A DNA stretch of 64,000 nucleotides, taken from NCBI GenBank assembly GCA_965279125.1, contig CBDIHL010000014.1, positions 4,044 through 68,043 of the forward strand, read 5' to 3'. Below the pieces are notes generated by a model. It saw only the letters and a list, made by a program, of their open reading frames with translations. It searched no databases and was not told the origin of the DNA. Each line of letters starts with the position of its first letter. Positions within the stretch are counted from its first letter, which is position 1. Made by a program: the position numbers and the translations under genes. Below, one piece after another: positions 34,222 to 42,936 of this stretch. This DNA comes from Dinoroseobacter sp965279125 (GTDB lineage Bacteria; Pseudomonadota; Alphaproteobacteria; Rhodobacterales; Rhodobacteraceae).

Positions 34222-35244
34222 TTACATCGAGGATGCAGAAGCCACTTTTTCCTGAGTTGCGGCCAATTCCGGATCGGCGACGAGGCCGTAAGCTGCAAGC
34301 GGGCCGTCGGGGCCAGCGATCTCGTCGGCCACGAAGAAGGACGCGAACTCCTGCAAGCCGGGGATCACGCCGATATGGGCCGCCTTGATGTAAAAGTAGA
34401 GCGGACGCGACACAGGGTATTCACCGCTCGAGATCGCCTCGACCGTTGGAACGATCCCGGCCATCGTTGCGACTTGCAGCTTGTCGGTGTTGTTCTCGTA
34501 GAAAGACAGACCAAAGACGCCGATGCCGTTGGTGTCAGCCGCAATGCGCGCCAGAGTCTCGGTGTAGTCGCCATCGATATCCACCGAGCGACCATCGGTG
34601 CGGATTGACATGCACTTTTCTTCAGCGGTGTCTTCGTCAACGCCCGCATCCAGCATGGCCTGGAAGAAGCCGCCATCTTCGCAGCCCTGCAAAATTACCT
34701 TTTCTTCAAACACTTCACGTGTGCCGTGCTTGGTGCCCGGGATAAAGGCTTGGATTTCTTGCGCCGGGAATTCGGGGTTGACCTGATCCCATGTGGTGAA
34801 GGTGTTTGGAACCAATGCACCGTCGATGAAATGCTCGTTGGCCAGTGCTTTGTACCAGTCTTCCTGGGTGAAGGCGAAAGATGGGCCGTTGATGTCGGAG
34901 GCAAAAACGATGCCGTCATACCCAATGCGCACCTCGACAATATCGGTCACACCGTTCTCGGCGCAGACCGCAACTTCACCGTCACGAATGGCGCGCGATG
35001 CGTTGGCGATGTCGAGAGTGTTTTCGCCGACGCCTTCGCAAAAGCGCTTCAGGCCTGCAGACGAGCCACCGGATTCAACGACCGGTGTTGGGAATTCGAA
35101 GTTCTCACCAAACGCCTCGGCCACGATAGCGGCATAGGGCAGAACGGTGGATGAACCCGCGATCTGGACTTGGTCACGCGCAGCGGCGGAGGATGCAACA
35201 GCCACGATGGCCAAGCTGGAGGCAGCGATCAATTTGAGAGACAT
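34222..35244 (-). CDS. pstS: Periplasmic phosphate-binding protein PstS
   Basis: High-affinity phosphate receptor delivering phosphate to PstCA. The 340-aa precursor has a signal peptide (MSLKLIAASSLAIVAVASSAAA) and phosphate-contact motifs IAGSSTVLPY near the N-terminus of the mature protein, ESGGSSAGLKRF and KHGTREVFEE. It is transcribed from the Pho-box promoter upstream and followed by a terminator. Confidence 0.96.
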   Translation of the reverse strand: MSLKLIAASSLAIVAVASSAAARDQVQIAGSSTVLPYAAIVAEAFGENFEFPTPVVESGGSSAGLKRFCEGVGENTLDIANASRAIRDGEVAVCAENGVTDIVEVRIGYDGIVFASDINGPSFAFTQEDWYKALANEHFIDGALVPNTFTTWDQVNPEFPAQEIQAFIPGTKHGTREVFEEKVILQGCEDGGFFQAMLDAGVDEDTAEEKCMSIRTDGRSVDIDGDYTETLARIAADTNGIGVFGLSFYENNTDKLQVATMAGIVPTVEAISSGEYPVSRPLYFYIKAAHIGVIPGLQEFASFFVADEIAGPDGPLAAYGLVADPELAATQEKVASASSM

Positions 35245-35323
35245 TTGGGTACTCCTGCGTTTCTCAATTCAGCAGCGTCGGAAGGTGACGCTCAAGGCGG
35301 ACTGCTAGGCCCCGCGCGCTATG

Positions 35324-35356
35324 CTTTTGTGACGGTTATGTAACGGTTTCATGACA
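35324..35356 (-). promoter_or_regulatory. Pho box of three 11-bp units ahead of pstS
   Basis: On the minus strand three consecutive 11-base units read TGTCATGAAAC, CGTTACATAAC and CGTCACAAAAG, matching the tandem PhoB half-site pattern (TGTCA plus AT-rich tail). They end about 80 bases upstream of the pstS ATG, with a -10-like CATAGC right after. This implies phosphate-starvation activation by the PhoB encoded in the same cluster. Confidence 0.8.
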
Positions 35357-35425
35357 AGGAATTTGAGGACGGAAATGCGCGGCTGCAACGCGTAGACCCC
35401 CGAAAAGTATCCACAGGTTAACACG

Positions 35426-36466
35426 CTAAAGAACCGGCAAAACCACTGAAAATTCACTGCCTTTTCCGGGGATGCTGTTCAATTCAAGCCGTCCTCGGTG
35501 TCGGTTGACGATATGCTTCACAATCGCCAAACCCAGTCCGGTTCCGCCCATTTCGCGACTGCGATGGGCGTCAATTCTATAGAATCGCTCGGTCAGGCGC
35601 GGCAGATGTAGGGGATCGATTCCCGACCCGTTGTCCTTAACGCCGATCCGCACCGCGCGGGCGCGAAGGCGTGCATCATGAAACGGAGCGCTTACACTTA
35701 CACTGATCAAGCCCCCATCGCTGCCATATTTGATCGCATTTTCCAGCAGGTTGTTCAGAACTTGGCGCAGTTGATCGGCATCGCCCGGCACCTGAGCCGT
35801 CTCATCCTCAAGATATGTGGTGATCTCCACCCCGGCGTGTTCGACTTGGCGCTCAAGCGACGACATAGATGCTGACAAAACATCAATGATGCGCACGGGC
35901 GTCGACGGGCGTTGTCGCTCGACCGCTTCGACGCGGCTGAGCGACAAAAGATCCCCCACGAGCCGATCCATACGGTGCGCTTCTTTCAGCATCATCGCGA
36001 GGAAACGCGTTTGCGCAGCTTCATCTTTGCGTGCAGGGCCTTGAAGCGTCTCAATAAACCCGACGACGGCGGTGAGCGGTGTACGCAACTCATGGCTCAC
36101 ATTTGCAACAAAGTCGCGGCGCATACGTCCGGCTGTGTGCAGGTGGGACACATCCTCAAAGCAGACAAGTGTGCCGCTGTCTTGGCCCTGACCAAAAGGG
36201 GATGCCACCACCTTGTAGCGTGTCTCGGTTGTTTCACCGAAGACTGTGTAATCGGCCTCAACAGTTTTGTTTTGACGTGCGGAGCGTTCAATCGCGTCGA
36301 GAACGTTAGGCTGACGCAATGCCGTTATGTAATGCCTGCCAATGATCTGCGTGCCGAGAATTGAAGTGGCTGCTGCGTTCGCTGCTGCGATTCGCGCATC
36401 CCTTTGAACCGCAAATGCGGGAATCGGGATTGCGTCTATGAGAAGCAGATGCGCAGATTCAGACAT
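35426..36466 (-). CDS. phoR: Phosphate regulon sensor kinase PhoR, soluble form
   Basis: Histidine kinase for PhoB. The 346-aa protein contains a PAS domain (about 10-110), a HisKA domain with phosphoacceptor His125 (NVSHELRTPLTAVVGF), and an HATPase domain with NLLENAIKYG, DNGSGI and GGTGLGLAIV. No membrane spans are seen at the N-terminus, unlike the E. coli protein, so it probably docks to PstB/PhoU in the cytoplasm. It heads the cluster; its own upstream region (36467-36695) contains a striking 19-bp tandem repeat. Confidence 0.93.
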   Translation of the reverse strand: MSESAHLLLIDAIPIPAFAVQRDARIAAANAAATSILGTQIIGRHYITALRQPNVLDAIERSARQNKTVEADYTVFGETTETRYKVVASPFGQGQDSGTLVCFEDVSHLHTAGRMRRDFVANVSHELRTPLTAVVGFIETLQGPARKDEAAQTRFLAMMLKEAHRMDRLVGDLLSLSRVEAVERQRPSTPVRIIDVLSASMSSLERQVEHAGVEITTYLEDETAQVPGDADQLRQVLNNLLENAIKYGSDGGLISVSVSAPFHDARLRARAVRIGVKDNGSGIDPLHLPRLTERFYRIDAHRSREMGGTGLGLAIVKHIVNRHRGRLELNSIPGKGSEFSVVLPVL

Positions 36467-36577
36467 GTCTCTTTCTTTACGTGAAGGGCGGTTTCGTGAA
36501 AGTCATGCTGCATTTTAGATCAGACGCGCAACTAGAAGTGCTTGGCTTATAGGGGTTTAGGATTGATGTCACCATGA

Positions 36578-36618
36578 TTTTGCAAAATGCAATATAAAAT
36601 GCAAAATGCGATTTGCAA
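36578..36618. repeat. 19-bp tandem direct repeat rich in TGCAAAA
   Basis: Two adjoining 19-base units (36581-36599 and 36600-36618) agree at 15 of 19 positions, both starting TGCAAAATGC. The first sits in a 10-bp palindrome TTTTGCAAAA (36578-36587), and the second ends with TTTGCAA. It lies in the divergent gap between phoR and the 145-aa gene. TTTGCAAA is the half-site of the short-chain fatty acid regulators (RamB/PccR type), which is one possible reading. Confidence 0.6.
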
Positions 36619-36695
36619 TACGCGAATTATTGTCTTACAGTTGTAAGGTGTTTGCTGGTTAATGGGGCAATGCAGATTCACCGCGAGGGGCATTT

Positions 36696-37133
36696 ATGAA
36701 CGCGTCAATTCGGATAAACCCGACCACGGTCGTAACGCAGGCAAAGGCGCAACGCCCTGCCGCAAATCAGAACACCCACAGGAATTCTCAGCCGGAAACG
36801 CTGCTGTTGGGTGTTGCGCCGCGTGACATGGCGGCATTGGCTGAAATCGTGGCACCTGAGGCTGCGCTAAACCTTGCCAGTACATTTGACGATCTGACGG
36901 CAGCGGTCGCCAACGACAATGTCTCCGTCGTGGTCACACCATTGACGACGGATGCGTTCGACGCTCTTGATGTTGCACAACATCTTGCAAGCATTGGGTA
37001 TTATGGCCAGCTACAGATCCTGTCCCCGGAGCTGCCAAAGCCTTTGCTGGTACGGCGCGAAATCGAAGCGGTCGCAAAATCTGTCGAAGTGGAACTGGTC
37101 ACACCCCGCGCTGCGTGGCGCACCCTCGCGTAA
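36696..37133 (+). CDS. Small receiver-like protein of unknown function
   Basis: A 145-aa cytoplasmic protein I cannot place in a characterised family. After a disordered, Gln/Asn-rich N-terminus (1-35) there is an alternating alpha/beta pattern (TLLLGVAP, AALAEIVAPEAALNLAST, VSVVVTPLTTDAFDALDVAQHLASIGYYGQLQILSPEL, LLVRREIEAVAKSV, VELVTP). The later part resembles degenerate receiver domains found next to EAL domains, with no clear phosphoacceptor Asp. It starts at ATG 36696 behind GAGGGG and is divergent from phoR across a repeat-bearing gap. Confidence 0.7.
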   Translation: MNASIRINPTTVVTQAKAQRPAANQNTHRNSQPETLLLGVAPRDMAALAEIVAPEAALNLASTFDDLTAAVANDNVSVVVTPLTTDAFDALDVAQHLASIGYYGQLQILSPELPKPLLVRREIEAVAKSVEVELVTPRAAWRTLA

Positions 37134-37139
37134 GCGTGC

Positions 37140-38315
37140 CTAAGCTGCAGCCCCAATTGCGCGTGTGAGGCTTCCGATCAACCGCTCGGGAGCCTCTATG
37201 CCAACGGACAGACGAAAAAACCCATCCGACATACCCAAAGTCGCGCGCTCGTCAGCGCTCAGCCCGCGATGAGACGAGGATGCGGGATGCGACAAGGTGC
37301 TCGCAACATCGCCAAGCGTGGGCGCGAAAGCCAAATCGCACGCCATGGTTAACGCCTGGGCCGCATCCTGGCCGCCTTCTATCTCGAAGCTGACCATATT
37401 GCCGAAGTGCTCGATCAACAGTTGCATAGCACGGTTATGATCCGGGTGATCCACTCGGCCGGGATAAAGCACGCGCTTTACATTCGGCAGCTCAGAGATG
37501 GCATCTGCGACCGTGGCGGCGTTGGCACAGGCCCGTTCCAACCGCAGATCGAAGGAGTGCATCCCCCGCTCTGCCATCCAACAATCATAGGGACTGGCGG
37601 TTAACCCTAACGTCACGATGACATCCCAAATTGCTTGACGATGCGCAGGATCCTTGGCGGCAACATAGCCCAGCATAGCGTCAGAATGCCCGGCCAATAG
37701 CTTGGTCACAGAGTGCAGTACAACATCCGCGCCATGATCAAACGGGCGGTAAGCACGCGGCGTCGTGAAGGTGTTGTCGACGACGACAAGAATGTTGTTT
37801 TCGCGCGCTATTTCATAGATCGCGTTCATATCTGCGACCCGCAGCGTAGGGTTGGACACGACCTCGATTAGGATCAGTTTGGTATGTGGGCGAATGCTGG
37901 CTTGCAGGTTATCCGCGTCGGTTGGATCGAAAAAACCGGTTTGAATGCCAAAACGTGGCAGATCGGTTTTCATCATCCTAAGCGAACGCCCATAAAGCTG
38001 GTCGCCGCCGAGCACATGATCGCCCGCAGCCAGCAGGCCGAGCATTACAGCACTGATCGCGCTCATGCCTGAGCCGGTCATCATCCCGCCATCTGCACCT
38101 TCCAACAGATCAATCTTTTGCGCCAGAACGGATGCGTTTGGATGCCCTTCACGGGAATAGGTATAGCCCTGCGCGCGCCCTTCATATTGCGCATGAAGCG
38201 TTTCGACATCGCGGGTTGCATAGACAACAGACGGTTGTAGGGGGGTGCTAATGGGCGCGCTGACGCCGTCTGGCCAAGCGATGCCGCGCACCGGATCCTG
38301 GGGTGTATTTCGCAT
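37140..38315 (-). CDS. Cys/Met metabolism PLP-dependent trans-sulfuration enzyme
   Basis: PLP enzyme of the MetB/MetC/MetZ family (cystathionine synthase or lyase, or O-acylhomoserine sulfhydrylase). The 391-aa protein shows YSREGHPN, the cofactor-binding GMMTGSGMSAISAV, DNTFTTP, and the Schiff-base Lys205 in HSVTKLLAGHSDAMLG. Sequence alone does not separate the reactions; the family is commonly annotated as cystathionine gamma-synthase or beta-lyase. The ATG at 38315 is preferred to a TTG one codon earlier. It follows the carbonic-anhydrase gene by about 37 bases without a visible riboswitch. Confidence 0.88.
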   Translation of the reverse strand: MRNTPQDPVRGIAWPDGVSAPISTPLQPSVVYATRDVETLHAQYEGRAQGYTYSREGHPNASVLAQKIDLLEGADGGMMTGSGMSAISAVMLGLLAAGDHVLGGDQLYGRSLRMMKTDLPRFGIQTGFFDPTDADNLQASIRPHTKLILIEVVSNPTLRVADMNAIYEIARENNILVVVDNTFTTPRAYRPFDHGADVVLHSVTKLLAGHSDAMLGYVAAKDPAHRQAIWDVIVTLGLTASPYDCWMAERGMHSFDLRLERACANAATVADAISELPNVKRVLYPGRVDHPDHNRAMQLLIEHFGNMVSFEIEGGQDAAQALTMACDLAFAPTLGDVASTLSHPASSSHRGLSADERATLGMSDGFFRLSVGIEAPERLIGSLTRAIGAAA

Positions 38316-38352
38316 CAAACGCCTCGTATACTATTCGGAAAAGTGAGTTATT

Positions 38353-38886
38353 TCAATTTTCTACAGGCCGCATTTCATCTCGGCAGCGGCGCATAGCGGA
38401 TTGGTAATGCTGCGCCGAAATACACAGCGCTTCGATCTCGTCCTCGCGCAAAGCCCGCACCACTTTCGCCGGTGATCCGACCACAAGGCTGCCATCCGGG
38501 ATCACCTTACCTTGCGTTACCAATGCCCCTGCCCCGATCAGGCAATCCTTGCCAATGATCGCGCCATCAAGCACACAGGCCCCCATGCCAATCAACGTGT
38601 TATCCCCGATCGTGCATCCGTGCAGCATTGCCTGATGACCGATGGTGCATCCCGCGCCGACCGTTAACGGATACTGCATTTCAGTGTGCAGCACGCAGCA
38701 TTCCTGAATGTTTGTACCATCACCGATCACAATCGGCTCGTTATCGCCGCGCAAAGTCGCGTTGAACCAAACAGACGTCGCCTCGCCCAATGTAATGGCG
38801 CCGATGACATTCGCGTTGTCTGCGATCCAATAATCACCAGAACTTGGCGTTTCGGGTTGCAAATTTCCGAGCCTATACAAAGTCAT
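38353..38886 (-). CDS. Gamma-carbonic-anhydrase family protein
   Basis: Left-handed beta-helix protein of the YrdA/PaaY gamma-class carbonic anhydrase-like family. In 177 aa it shows the hexapeptide repeats (GAITLG, PIVIGDG, CTIGDN, AIIGKD) and the three metal-ligand histidines in VLHTEM, IGHQAMLHG. Whether it hydrates CO2 is not decidable here. Its ATG overlaps the gmk stop by four bases (ATGA), so it is coupled to gmk. Confidence 0.88.
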   Translation of the reverse strand: MTLYRLGNLQPETPSSGDYWIADNANVIGAITLGEATSVWFNATLRGDNEPIVIGDGTNIQECCVLHTEMQYPLTVGAGCTIGHQAMLHGCTIGDNTLIGMGACVLDGAIIGKDCLIGAGALVTQGKVIPDGSLVVGSPAKVVRALREDEIEALCISAQHYQSAMRRCRDEMRPVEN

Positions 38887-39524
38887 GAATGGCGATCCTC
38901 AAATTCTGCATTCAACGATCTAACAACGTCCACAAGACCGGGTTGTTGGCTGCGGCGCAGCCGCTCAGCGCTTAGGATCGTTTGTAAGCGGGATTCGGTC
39001 TGGTCGAGATTGTCATTCACCAAAACATAGTCGTATTCCGGCCAATGGCTGATTTCATCGCGACTTTTCTGCATTCGTTTCTCGATCACCTCGTCACTAT
39101 CTTGGGCGCGCTGGATCAGACGGCGCTCTAGCTCCGGGATGGAAGGCGGTAGGATGAAAATCGACAACGCATATTTGCCAAGGCTCGACTCACGCACCTG
39201 CTGACCGCCTTGCCAGTCGATGTCGAACAGAACATCGCGGCCTTCGTCGATCGCGGCCTGAACCGGGCCTTTCGGTGATCCATAGAAGTTCCCGAACACT
39301 TCGGCATGTTCCAGCATTTCGCCTTTTTGAACAAGGCCTTGAAAGCTGTCTTTTGTGTGGAAATAATATTCCTTCCCGTCCGTCTCGCCCGGACGGGGGA
39401 GGCGAGTTGTCGCCGAAACAGAAAAGCTGAGCGCCGGATCCCAATCCATAAGCCGCCGCGCCAGCGTGGATTTGCCTGCCCCTGATGGGGACGATAGGAT
39501 GACAAGAAGACCGCGCCGTTTCAA
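38883..39524 (-). CDS. gmk: Guanylate kinase
   Basis: Converts GMP to GDP with ATP. The best start is TTG at 39524, seven to eight bases after a GGAG site that lies within the last codons of yicC; this gives KRRGLLVILSSPSGAGKST, matching the family N-terminus (213 aa). Further upstream in-frame starts to 39566 would add residues absent from relatives. It contains the P-loop SPSGAGKST and GMP-binding TRLPRPGETDGKEYYF. The yicC-gmk-carbonic anhydrase run is co-directional and tightly packed. Confidence 0.94.
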   Translation of the reverse strand: MKRRGLLVILSSPSGAGKSTLARRLMDWDPALSFSVSATTRLPRPGETDGKEYYFHTKDSFQGLVQKGEMLEHAEVFGNFYGSPKGPVQAAIDEGRDVLFDIDWQGGQQVRESSLGKYALSIFILPPSIPELERRLIQRAQDSDEVIEKRMQKSRDEISHWPEYDYVLVNDNLDQTESRLQTILSAERLRRSQQPGLVDVVRSLNAEFEDRHS

Positions 39525-39528
39525 AGAC

Positions 39529-40425
39529 TTACTCCACGTTTTGGATTTGCTCACGCAACTGATCAATCACCGTCTTCAAGGCTAGACCGATCCGCGTCAA
39601 GTCGGCATCTCCGGATTTCGAACATAACGTGTTGGCCTCGCGATTGAATTCTTGGCACAAAAAGTCGAACTTACGACCAACAGGCCCGTCGGTTTGCATA
39701 AGATCATGCGCGGCTTGGCAATGTGCTTTGAGGCGATCGAGCTCTTCAGTGATATCCGCTTTGACAACAAGCAAGGCCAGTTCCTGCGCGATGCGATCTT
39801 TGTCGATGTCAACCGAATCTATGATGCGCTTCATATTTTCGGTCAGTGCGGCTTTTAACTTTTCTTCCCTTGCCTTAGCAGCCAGGCTTGAAGCTTCAAG
39901 GTAGGTTTCAATCTCGCTCAACTGCCGTTTTATGATCTGTGTAAGGGCTGCCCCTTCTGACTGCCTCGCGTGTTGAAACGCATCCAGAAGGCTTGGAATA
40001 TCCTTAAGCAGGCTTTCGCAGAGCGCTGTCGCGGCTTCGGGTGCCAGCTCCTCTGTGGCCGTCAAGCTGCGGCTTTGAAGCAGATCAAAGGATGTTGGTT
40101 TCGCCAATGCGATGCCCTTCGCCTCAGCTGCCGTTTCGAGCAATGCGATTTGATCCAATAAGCTGCCCAACGCGCTGGTGTTGAGCCTCGCTGGCCCTTC
40201 ATCCTTCCGTGCTAAACGCAGTGATAGGCTCACAGATCCGCGCCCAATTTCAGTTGATAACAGTTTGCGTGCAGAGGCCTCTAAACCCGGCACCCAATCT
40301 GGCAATCGGGTCCGAATATCGAGGCCCTTGGCATTGACGCTGCGCAACTCCCACGAGGCTGACCAACTGGAAGGCGCATCAATCACCCGCTCGGCGCTGG
40401 CATACCCCGTCATTGATTTCAGCAT
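39529..40425 (-). CDS. yicC: YicC family endoribonuclease
   Basis: YicC/YloC family protein, whose members are manganese-dependent endoribonucleases linked to small-RNA turnover. From the ATG at 40425 (298 aa, preceded by AAGGG) it begins MLKSMTGYASAE, the family hallmark, and ends with the conserved C-terminal block EFNREANTLCSKSGDADLT. The longer open frame to 40479 is not supported. It sits just upstream of gmk, as in many bacteria, and overlaps the gmk ribosome site. Confidence 0.93.
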   Translation of the reverse strand: MLKSMTGYASAERVIDAPSSWSASWELRSVNAKGLDIRTRLPDWVPGLEASARKLLSTEIGRGSVSLSLRLARKDEGPARLNTSALGSLLDQIALLETAAEAKGIALAKPTSFDLLQSRSLTATEELAPEAATALCESLLKDIPSLLDAFQHARQSEGAALTQIIKRQLSEIETYLEASSLAAKAREEKLKAALTENMKRIIDSVDIDKDRIAQELALLVVKADITEELDRLKAHCQAAHDLMQTDGPVGRKFDFLCQEFNREANTLCSKSGDADLTRIGLALKTVIDQLREQIQNVE

Positions 40426-40618
40426 TAGCGTTAACCCTTTCGATAGGTTTTGAATGAGTTTTTCACAAAAACCTGTCAAATACAGCCCGTGGGTAAGCTG
40501 AAAGTATGCCGTGGTCCATGGGAAGACGTTTGTTGCTGGGCTGAGATATCACTGTCGTTCGGCAACGACAATCGTCCCGCTTGGGCACGCAACGGCACAA
40601 AAAATTTGGAGCGATGTA

Positions 40619-41305
40619 ATGCGATATTCGGGAGATTTCGATAAGCCAATGATTAGCCTGTATGGCCCAAACGCAGATAGCCAAGTGGTCGACTTGTGGC
40701 GAAAGAAAGAGACGTCACGCAGCCGCATCGCCTCGGAAGTTCTTGATTATTGGGATACTTTACGTGACGGAGCTGCTTTGCCGCAACGCATGGAAATAGA
40801 CCCATCACGGATGGGGGACGCACTTCCGTATGTCTTCTTGCTTGAGCATTTGGCCCCCGGCATCGCGCGCTTGCGGCTGGCCGGGCGTCACTTGCACGAT
40901 CTGATGGGGCGAGATGTCTCTGGCTCACCCGTCACTTCGTTCTGCGCGCCAGGTGCGCGGGCTGAGATGCTGCCCTTGCTCGAAGCCGTGTTTGACGAAC
41001 CGGCTTGTCTGTCATTGGATTTGGTGGCGCGGCGTGCGGGAAAACCGGCAAAGGCGGCAGAGATGTTAATCTTACCGATGGCGGATCGGACCGGACAAGT
41101 GACGCGCGCCCTTGGGTGTTTGGTTGCGCGGGGTCCGATTGAGTTCGCGCCTTACCGCTTCGAGGTCGAAGACGCTCGGCTGACATATTTGCCAAAACGG
41201 GTTGCCATGCCGCTACCTAGGGACAAAAACACGGCTCTGAAAACGATACAGACCGACATGGATTGGAAATCCACGTCGGTCCCTTGGTTGAAGGTCGTTC
41301 GGTAA
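40619..41305 (+). CDS. PAS-domain protein (PAS_5 family)
   Basis: A 228-aa cytoplasmic protein of the PAS_5 type common in alphaproteobacteria. The fold covers about residues 50-190: DYWDTLRDGAALPQRMEIDP, YVFLLEHLAPGIARLRLAGRHL, DLMGRDVSGSPVTSFC and LPMADRTGQVTRALGCLV. There is no output domain, so it probably acts through a partner. The ATG at 40619 follows a GGAG 8 bases upstream; the open frame from 40511 is longer but unsupported. It is divergent from yicC. Confidence 0.82.
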   Translation: MRYSGDFDKPMISLYGPNADSQVVDLWRKKETSRSRIASEVLDYWDTLRDGAALPQRMEIDPSRMGDALPYVFLLEHLAPGIARLRLAGRHLHDLMGRDVSGSPVTSFCAPGARAEMLPLLEAVFDEPACLSLDLVARRAGKPAKAAEMLILPMADRTGQVTRALGCLVARGPIEFAPYRFEVEDARLTYLPKRVAMPLPRDKNTALKTIQTDMDWKSTSVPWLKVVR

Positions 41306-41322
41306 GGCTTTGTTTTGCCTGC

Positions 41323-42687
41323 CTATGCTGCCGCTTGGTTGCGGCGGTGCTCGCTGATTTCTTCAGCGACCAGGAAGGCCAACTCCAGCGATTGCGAAGC
41401 GTTGAGGCGTGGGTCACAGGCTGTGTGATAGCGCGAGGACAGATCATCATCACTTACCGCACGCACACCGCCAGTGCATTCGGTGACGTCTTTGCCGGTC
41501 ATCTCGAAATGCACACCGCCTGGATAAGTGCCTTCGGCGTTGTGAATATCAAAGAACTCGCGCACTTCGCGCAGCACCGACTCGAACGGGCGCGTTTTGT
41601 AGCCAGACTCGCTCTTGATCGTGTTGCCATGCATCGGATCGCAGGACCAAACAACATTGGCACCTTCTTCCTGAACGGCCTTGATCAAACGCGGCAGGTG
41701 ATCGCCAACACTGCCTGCCCCAAAGCGTGCAATCAGCGTCAGGCGGCCTGGAATGTTCTCTGGGTTCAGCTTTGAAATCAAAACTTTAAGATCGTCAGCC
41801 GAGATCGTCGGACCGCATTTCAACCCGATAGGGTTCTGCACTCCACGCAGAAACTCGACATGCGCACCGTCCGGCTGGCGCGTGCGGTCGCCGATCCAAA
41901 GCATATGCCCGGAGCCCGCGACCGGCAATCCGGTGGTGCTGTCAGTCCGGCACAAAGCTTCTTCATATTCCAACAGCAGCGCTTCGTGGCTGGTGTAGAA
42001 ATCAACCGCCGACAGGCTGTGTGCCGTATCAGGGTTAACGCCAGCGGCATTCATGAAGTCGAGCGCATCGGAAATCCGGTTCGCCATATCAGCGTATTTC
42101 GCGGCTTTCTCGCCTTCTACAAAGCCCAGCGTCCAGCCATGGACGTGGTGCACATCCGCATAGCCTCCGGTTGAGAACGCGCGCAGCAAGTTCAGCGAGG
42201 CTGCGGCTTGGGTATAGGCTTGCAACATGCGCTGGGGATCTGGGATGCGCGACGCGGGCGTGAAGTCGATATCGTTAATGATATCACCGCGGTAGCTTGG
42301 CAGCTCGATCCCATTAACTGTTTCGGTTGCGGCCGAGCGGGGCTTGGCGAACTGGCCTGCCATGCGGCCCACTTTGACGACCGGACATTTGGCCCCGAAG
42401 GTCAGAACCATCGCCATTTGCAGCATGACGCGGAAGGTGTCGCGGATGCCGTCGGCGCTGAATTCACCAAAGCTTTCGGCGCAATCGCCGCCTTGCAGCA
42501 AAAACGCCTCGCCATTGGAGACCTGACCGAGCGCCTTGGTTAATTTGCGCGCCTCGCCCGCAAAGACCAGTGGCGGATAGTTCGACAGGCGCGTTTCAAC
42601 CTGCGCCAAGGCACTGGCATCGGTATACTCTGGCATTTGCACACGCGGCAGGGTGCGCCAATCGGATTTGGTCCAAGCTTTGGTCAT
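41323..42687 (-). CDS. Class II (plant-type) 3-deoxy-7-phosphoheptulonate synthase
   Basis: First step of the shikimate pathway: phosphoenolpyruvate plus erythrose 4-phosphate gives DAHP. The 454-aa protein is the class II form, with LPRVQMPEY near the N-terminus, LLQGGDCAESF, the metal and PEP-binding KVGRMAGQFAKPRS, and WSCDPMHGNTI near the C-terminal third. The upstream region carries a CCGGCG/CGCCGG hairpin before a GGAGG site. It is divergent from the GlxA-type regulator; no leader peptide for attenuation was evident. Confidence 0.95.
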   Translation of the reverse strand: MTKAWTKSDWRTLPRVQMPEYTDASALAQVETRLSNYPPLVFAGEARKLTKALGQVSNGEAFLLQGGDCAESFGEFSADGIRDTFRVMLQMAMVLTFGAKCPVVKVGRMAGQFAKPRSAATETVNGIELPSYRGDIINDIDFTPASRIPDPQRMLQAYTQAAASLNLLRAFSTGGYADVHHVHGWTLGFVEGEKAAKYADMANRISDALDFMNAAGVNPDTAHSLSAVDFYTSHEALLLEYEEALCRTDSTTGLPVAGSGHMLWIGDRTRQPDGAHVEFLRGVQNPIGLKCGPTISADDLKVLISKLNPENIPGRLTLIARFGAGSVGDHLPRLIKAVQEEGANVVWSCDPMHGNTIKSESGYKTRPFESVLREVREFFDIHNAEGTYPGGVHFEMTGKDVTECTGGVRAVSDDDLSSRYHTACDPRLNASQSLELAFLVAEEISEHRRNQAAA

Positions 42688-42815
42688 GTCGTGTCCTCCT
42701 GCCCGGCGGTCCCGCCGGCGATACTTCGGTAGGTCTCGTAACGGCTTGCAGAGACCTTGCCAACCCGGCTTTTTCCCAAGTTTCTAGGGGGTGGGGGCGC
42801 TAACACTGTGCGGCG

Positions 42816-42871
42816 CTGCCCAAAAAAGTGGCAAATCGCGAAACGCGAGAACTTGCCACCTGCCCAAAAAG
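42816..42871 (+). promoter_or_regulatory. Inverted repeat flanked by direct repeats ahead of the GlxA-type regulator
   Basis: Arms GTGGCAA (42828-42834) and TTGCCAC (42853-42859) enclose a smaller CGCG-AAA-CGCG hairpin, and the whole is bracketed by direct repeats CTGCCCAAAAA (42816-42826 and 42860-42870) about 44 bp apart, close to four helical turns. It ends about 65 bases before the regulator's ATG, so autoregulation is a plausible role. Confidence 0.45.
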
Positions 42872-42936
42872 CTGTTTCGGTCCTCAGTGGATCGCGGTCG
42901 ACAAGGGCTGCCCCAGCAACAAGGAAGTGCCGTACG

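Noticed and set aside
38316..38352. A SAM riboswitch before the Cys/Met PLP-enzyme gene
   Set aside because: The gap is only about 37 bases, too short for SAM-II or other known SAM aptamers, and there is no terminator structure.
42688..42936. A leader peptide or tryptophan/phenylalanine attenuator for the DAHP synthase
   Set aside because: I found no short ORF rich in aromatic codons and no U-run terminator ahead of the gene, only GC hairpins.
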